From NCBI GenBank assembly GCA_016777565.1, contig JADHRF010000008.1, positions 1 to 34,920 of the forward strand: a DNA stretch of 34,920 nt, read 5' to 3'. The stretch comes from Pelagibacteraceae bacterium. GTDB lineage: Bacteria > Pseudomonadota > Alphaproteobacteria > Pelagibacterales > Pelagibacteraceae. The notes beneath the pieces are model-generated. The model was not told the origin of the DNA. It saw only the letters and a list, made by a program, of their open reading frames with translations, and did no database searches. This document shows positions 30,955-34,920 of this stretch, piece by piece. The first letter of the stretch is position 1, and every line of letters begins with the position of its first letter. The position numbers and the translations under genes were made by a program.

Positions 30955-30984
30955 TTGTAACACTATTCACTTTTGATTTATATA
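30955..30984 (+). promoter_or_regulatory. Weak candidate promoter for the methyltransferase gene
   Basis: TTGTAA (30955-30960) and TATATA (30979-30984) are 18 bases apart in the 66-base divergent gap. Transcription would begin only a few bases before the ATG at 30996, giving an almost leaderless mRNA. The AT-rich context makes chance matches likely. Confidence 0.28.
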
Positions 30985-30995
30985 TTAATTAAAAA

Positions 30996-31808
30996 ATGTT
31001 TAAATTATTAAATAAAATACAGTTTCCTCCTAAAGAAAACAGAATGAAAAGTGTTGCTAATACAGAAACAGCAATTAAAATTTTTAATTCTACTAAATCC
31101 AAAAATTTAAGATTTCTTTTAGAAGAAAGATTTGGTTGGATGAATAATTTTATAAAAGAGCATGAAGTTGGCTTGGAAGTTGGTTCCGGTGCGGGTTTTG
31201 CAAAACATTTTATAGATAATAAAAATTTTCAATTATCAGATTTAAGTGAGGATCATCATTTAGATTTTAAAAATATAGATGCTCAAGCAACTGGGTTGAA
31301 CGACTCAAGTTTTGATTATGTTGTTGCGTCAAATATGATTCATCATATTCCTTTTCCTGTTAAATTTTTTAGAGAAATGAATAGAATATTAAAAAAGAAT
31401 GGTAAATTAATTATTTTTGAATCTTACTGCTCTGTAATTTTTCAAATAGCAACAATTTTGATGAAACATGAGGGTTATGATTTTACTTTAAATGTGTGGG
31501 ATGAAAAAAATCCTAAAAGTGATGTTCATGATGCTTGGGCGGGAAATATAGCGGTACCTCATTTGATATTTGACGATAAAAAAAAATTTGATGAAAACTT
31601 AGGTAATTTATTTTCTATAAAATTTGAAGAATTAACTGAATGTTTAATTTTTTTAAATTCAGGTGGAGTTACTTCTAAAACTTTTTATATACCTATGAAT
31701 AAATTTTTTTTTAATGTTCTAAAATCTACTGATAAACTTCTTATTAAATTTTTTCCAAATATATTCTGTATGGGCAGAAGAATAGTGTTAGTTAAAAAAG
31801 ACTTATAA
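30996..31808 (+). CDS. Class I SAM-dependent methyltransferase (Methyltransf_11-like), substrate unknown
   Basis: 270 residues. The SAM-binding motif I is GLEVGSGAG (59-67), and [10 protein letters not shown] follows where the acidic ribose-binding residue is expected. [31 protein letters not shown] then matches the motif IV to post-IV pattern of small-molecule methyltransferases, read as adjoining blocks. The C-terminal third is hydrophobic and aromatic, without a clear membrane helix. Nothing in it fixes a substrate. The neighbour is a possible GT-C glycosyltransferase on the opposite strand, so a cell-surface sugar or lipid carrier is possible but unproven. It is the only plus-strand gene between rppH and the right edge, and its stop overlaps that of mdh. 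Confidence 0.82.
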   Translation: MFKLLNKIQFPPKENRMKSVANTETAIKIFNSTKSKNLRFLLEERFGWMNNFIKEHEVGLEVGSGAGFAKHFIDNKNFQLSDLSEDHHLDFKNIDAQATGLNDSSFDYVVASNMIHHIPFPVKFFREMNRILKKNGKLIIFESYCSVIFQIATILMKHEGYDFTLNVWDEKNPKSDVHDAWAGNIAVPHLIFDDKKKFDENLGNLFSIKFEELTECLIFLNSGGVTSKTFYIPMNKFFFNVLKSTDKLLIKFFPNIFCMGRRIVLVKKDL

Positions 31809-32759
31809 TAAGTTATCAATTTTTTTTGCTGCTAGAAATAACTCTTGAACTGCACTAATTGAATTATCAAAATCTTTTTTTTCACTTTCGCTTAAATCAA
31901 TTTCAATAATTTTTTCTATTCCGTTTTTACCAATTATTACTGGTACACCCGCATACAAATCGTTTACTCCGTATTCACCATTTAAATAAGCGGCGCATGG
32001 TAATTGTTTTTTTAAATCTTTTAGATAACTTTCAGCCATCTCTATTCCAGACGTAGCTGGAGCATAAAATGCGGAACCCTTTTCAAGTAATTTTACTATT
32101 TCAGCTCCTCCACTTTTAGTTCGATTAACAATGGAGTCTAATGACTCTTGTTTCAATTTACCTTCTTTAACTAAATTTAAAACAGATTTCCCTTCCACTG
32201 TAGTATGATTAAGCATTGAAACCATTGTATCTCCGTGGCCACCCAAAACTAATGAGTTTATTTTTGTTACTGGTATTTTTAGTTCCTGAGATAAAAAATA
32301 TTTAAATCTTGATGTGTCAAGAACTCCAGCCATACCAACAATCATATTTTTCGAAAAACCAGAATACTTTTGAAGCGCCATAACAATGACATCTAGAGGA
32401 TTAGTAATACATATTACAAAAGCTTTTGGCGATGTTTCTTTAATTCCTTCTGCTACTTGCTTAATAATTTTTAGATTTATCCCAAGCAAATCATCTCTTG
32501 TCATCCCTGGTTTTCTTGGAACACCGGCTGTAATAATTATTACATCTGAGTTTTTAGTATCATCATAATTATTGGTTCCTTTTATATCAATATTAAACCC
32601 TTCTACTGAAGATGACTGTGCAATGTCTAAAGCCTTACCTTTCGCTATTCCCTCTGCAACATCAAATAAGACAACGTTACCTAATTCTTTTAGTGCTATT
32701 AAATGAGCTAGTGTTCCTCCAATTTGACCCGCACCTATGAGTGAAATTTTTTTTTTCAT
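31803..32759 (-). CDS. mdh: Malate dehydrogenase (LDH-like type)
   Basis: NAD-dependent oxidation of malate to oxaloacetate in the TCA cycle. Rossmann loop GAGQIGG (9-15), the mobile loop [13 protein letters not shown] where Arg82 favours a dicarboxylic substrate, and catalytic His175 in GGHGDTMV. Length 318 residues. In many alphaproteobacteria mdh is directly followed by sucC; here two unrelated genes lie between them. The stop codons of mdh and the methyltransferase gene overlap (31803-31808). mmsA lies 2 bases upstream of its start. Confidence 0.97.
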   Translation of the reverse strand: MKKKISLIGAGQIGGTLAHLIALKELGNVVLFDVAEGIAKGKALDIAQSSSVEGFNIDIKGTNNYDDTKNSDVIIITAGVPRKPGMTRDDLLGINLKIIKQVAEGIKETSPKAFVICITNPLDVIVMALQKYSGFSKNMIVGMAGVLDTSRFKYFLSQELKIPVTKINSLVLGGHGDTMVSMLNHTTVEGKSVLNLVKEGKLKQESLDSIVNRTKSGGAEIVKLLEKGSAFYAPATSGIEMAESYLKDLKKQLPCAAYLNGEYGVNDLYAGVPVIIGKNGIEKIIEIDLSESEKKDFDNSISAVQELFLAAKKIDNLL

Positions 32760-32761
32760 AT

Positions 32762-34261
32762 TTACTTCATTGTTGGCATCACAAACTCTGGATCAGATCT
32801 TACGCCTGATGGCCATCTTGACGTGATTGTTTTTAATTTTGTATAGAATCTCACTCCTTCAGGTCCATGCATATGTTGATCCCCAAATAAAGACCTTTTC
32901 CAGCCACCAAAACTATGAAAAGCCATTGGAACAGGAATTGGAATATTTATACCTATCATTCCTATTTGTGCTTTACTTGCAAAAGTCCTTCCGGCATCCC
33001 CGTCTCTAGTAAAAATAGCCGCTCCATTCCCAAATTCATGATCATTTACTAATTTTAAAGCCTCTTCAAAATCTTTTGCTCTTACAATTGACAAGACTGG
33101 ACCAAAAATTTCTTCTTTATATATTCGCATATCTTTTTTAACATGGTCAAACAAACATCCACCTATATAGTAACCTTTTTCGTACCCTTGTAATTTTAAA
33201 TTTCTTCCATCAACAATTAGTTTTGCGCCTTCTTGTTCTCCAAGTTCAATATAACTTTTTACTTTTTCTAAATGTTCTTTTGTCACAAGTGGGCCCATCT
33301 CTGATTTTTTGTCCATGCCTGGTCCAACTTTTAAAGCTTCAACTTTTTGAGCAAGGCTTTCAGTCAATTTATCACCTATTCCTCCTACTGCTACTGCTAC
33401 AGATTGCGCCATACATCTCTCTCCTGCTGATCCATAAGCTGCTCCCATTAATCCATTAACTGCTTGTTCTAAATCACAATCTGGCATAATGACCGCATGA
33501 TTTTTTGCGCCGCCTAAAGCTTGAACTCTCTTTTCGTTTTTAGCACAATTCTCATAAATGTATTTTGCAATTGGGGTTGAACCGACAAAACTTATTGCGG
33601 AAACATCTTTGTGATTTATTAAAGCGTCGACTGACTCTTTATCTCCATTAACAACATTGAATACACCCTCTGGTAAGCCAGCTTCTATGAGTAATTGTGC
33701 TAGTTTAATCGCACATGTTGGATCTTTTTCGGAGGGTTTTAATATAAATGTATTGCCACAGGAGATTGCAACAGGAAACATCCACATTGGAACCATTGCA
33801 GGAAAATTAAAAGGTGTAATTCCAGCACATACCCCAAGAGGCTGTCTTAACGACCAGCTATCGACATCTGTACCTACATTTTCAGTAAACTCTCCTTTTA
33901 ATAGCTGTGGAATGCCACAAGCAAACTCAACCACTTCTAAACCTCTGGTTAATTCACCTTTTGCATCATCAAAAACTTTACCATGTTCTGATACTATTAT
34001 TTTAGTAAGTTCTTCCGAGTTTTTTTCAATTAGTTCTTTAAATTTAAACATTATTCTTGCTCTTTGTAGTGGTGGTTTGTTTGACCAAGAAGTAAAAGCT
34101 TTCTTTGCTGCTTGGACCGCTGTATCCACATCTTGTACTGAGGCTAATTTTACTACTGCTATTTGTTCGCCAGTAGCTGGATTAAAAACTTTAGAGGTTC
34201 TTTTAGATTTACCCGAGATTTTTTTTCCATTTACGAAATGTTCGATATTGTTCATAGGCAT
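32762..34261 (-). CDS. mmsA: Methylmalonate-semialdehyde dehydrogenase (CoA-acylating)
   Basis: Oxidises (methyl)malonate semialdehyde to propionyl-CoA or acetyl-CoA with CO2 release, in valine, myo-inositol or beta-alanine breakdown. Aldehyde dehydrogenase fold of 499 residues with catalytic Cys283 in [10 protein letters not shown]. The segment around 248-255 reads [13 protein letters not shown]-type enzymes lack the general-base Glu of ordinary ALDHs there, and this one does too. The C-terminal KTITSRWP is family-typical. Two in-frame ATGs (34261, 34255) are possible starts; neither has a clear Shine-Dalgarno sequence. Products enter the TCA cycle next door. Confidence 0.95.
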   Translation of the reverse strand: MPMNNIEHFVNGKKISGKSKRTSKVFNPATGEQIAVVKLASVQDVDTAVQAAKKAFTSWSNKPPLQRARIMFKFKELIEKNSEELTKIIVSEHGKVFDDAKGELTRGLEVVEFACGIPQLLKGEFTENVGTDVDSWSLRQPLGVCAGITPFNFPAMVPMWMFPVAISCGNTFILKPSEKDPTCAIKLAQLLIEAGLPEGVFNVVNGDKESVDALINHKDVSAISFVGSTPIAKYIYENCAKNEKRVQALGGAKNHAVIMPDCDLEQAVNGLMGAAYGSAGERCMAQSVAVAVGGIGDKLTESLAQKVEALKVGPGMDKKSEMGPLVTKEHLEKVKSYIELGEQEGAKLIVDGRNLKLQGYEKGYYIGGCLFDHVKKDMRIYKEEIFGPVLSIVRAKDFEEALKLVNDHEFGNGAAIFTRDGDAGRTFASKAQIGMIGINIPIPVPMAFHSFGGWKRSLFGDQHMHGPEGVRFYTKLKTITSRWPSGVRSDPEFVMPTMK

Positions 34262-34279
34262 ATTGCAATAATTAAGCTT

Positions 34280-34920
34280 TTAGCTTGTTGCAAGCATTTT
34301 TTTAATAGAACCAATAGCTTTAGCCGGATTTAAGCCTTTTGGGCATGAGTTGGTACAATTCATGATAGTATGGCATCTATAAAGTTTTAGTTCATCAGCA
34401 ACTTTTTTTAACCTTTCTTTTTTTTCTTCATCTCTACTATCATTGATCCATCTATATGCTTGGAGTAAAACAGCAGGTCCTAAATATTTATCTCCGTTCC
34501 ACCAATAACTAGGGCAGGAAGTAGAGCAGCAAGCGCAAAGTATACATTCGTAGTAACCATCAAGTTTTGTTCTTTCATTTTGTGATTGTAAGAGCTCTTG
34601 TTTTTCTTGGCCAGTCTGTGTTGTTTTTAGCCAAGGTTGAATAGACTCATATTGTTTGTATAATCCACTCAAATCTCCAATTAAATCTTTTATCACTTTC
34701 AAATGAGGAAGAGGGTAAATATTCAATTCACCCTTAATATCAGTATGAGATTTAATACATGATAGGGTATTTATACCATCCACATTCATAGCGCATGATC
34801 CACAAACTCCATGTGCACAGGATCTTCTAAAAGTTAAGGTAGAGTCAATCTCATTTTTAATTTTAAAAAGAATATCCAAAACTTTTGGTCCACAATTATT
34901 CATGTCAACTTCAAAAGTAT
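34280..34920 (-). CDS. sdhB: Succinate dehydrogenase iron-sulfur subunit (cut by window edge)
   Basis: Electron-transfer subunit of complex II. The frame stays open upstream of the ATG at 34903 (TFEVD precedes [10 protein letters not shown]), which matches the family sequence before the CGPMVLD-like block, so the true start lies outside the window. The [2Fe-2S] ligands are in [15 protein letters not shown] plus LSC. The [4Fe-4S] and [3Fe-4S] ligands are in [16 protein letters not shown] and [14 protein letters not shown]. The residues between the first two cysteines are Ala-His rather than the common Arg-Glu; the ligands themselves are intact. The other sdh genes should lie just beyond the right edge. 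Confidence 0.96.
   Translation of the reverse strand, partial: TFEVDMNNCGPKVLDILFKIKNEIDSTLTFRRSCAHGVCGSCAMNVDGINTLSCIKSHTDIKGELNIYPLPHLKVIKDLIGDLSGLYKQYESIQPWLKTTQTGQEKQELLQSQNERTKLDGYYECILCACCSTSCPSYWWNGDKYLGPAVLLQAYRWINDSRDEEKKERLKKVADELKLYRCHTIMNCTNSCPKGLNPAKAIGSIKKMLATS

Noticed and set aside
33657-34271. Open frame of about 204 codons on the plus strand opposite mmsA
   Set aside because: It lies wholly antisense to a strongly conserved enzyme, its product shows no recognisable domain, and its composition follows from the codon pattern of the opposite strand.

Overview
The window reads as a piece of a streamlined alphaproteobacterial chromosome, most likely from the Pelagibacterales (SAR11). 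The DNA is strongly AT-rich. Coding density is extreme, with genes separated by 0-35 bases or overlapping at start and stop codons. The gene orders are alphaproteobacterial: mdh with sucC-sucD-sucA-sucB-lpd, an F1-only atpHAGDC operon lacking the F0 genes, rplU-rpmA-obgE-proB-proA-nadD-rsfS-ctpA-rppH, and hisC/tyrA divergent from metX-metW. A SAM-II riboswitch precedes metX. The lineage is inferred from these traits, not from a search.

Layout. 1-110 is the start of a gene running off the left edge (secreted, possibly TlpA-like). 141-3581 (+) is argH, a 37-residue LptM-like lipoprotein, lysA and a PlsC-type acyltransferase. 3578-5558 (-) is tyrA and hisC. 5559-5740 is the regulatory region before metX: a strong promoter, a SAM-II aptamer and an intrinsic terminator. 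5741-8222 (+) is metX, metW and gloB. 8288-14818 (+) is the ribosomal protein / ObgE / proline / NAD / C-terminal protease / RppH run. 14811-19590 (-) is F1-ATPase in the order atpH, A, G, D, C. 19677-21632 (-) is priA. 21662-29352 (-) is lpd, sucB, sucA, sucD and sucC. 29352-30929 (-) and 30996-31808 (+) are an unclassified multi-pass membrane protein and a SAM-dependent methyltransferase lying between sucC and mdh. 31803-34261 (-) is mdh and mmsA, and 34280-34920 (-) is sdhB running off the right edge.

How it fits together. The right half is central carbon and energy metabolism: succinate dehydrogenase, malate dehydrogenase, succinyl-CoA synthetase, the complete 2-oxoglutarate dehydrogenase complex and the F1 sector of ATP synthase, with methylmalonate-semialdehyde dehydrogenase feeding acyl-CoA units in. 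The left half is amino-acid synthesis (Arg, Lys, Tyr, His, Met, Pro) plus housekeeping.

No mobile element, CRISPR array, tRNA or rRNA was seen, and no clearly new multi-gene system. The most informative non-coding element is the metX leader. Its SAM-II aptamer, a complete alternative (antiterminator) hairpin and a GC-rich terminator with a 9-T tract are packed so tightly that the tract stops two bases before the start codon. Secondary points of interest are the membrane protein/methyltransferase pair that splits the TCA cluster, the unexplained structured leader of the atp operon, and three convergent gene pairs whose stop codons all overlap.
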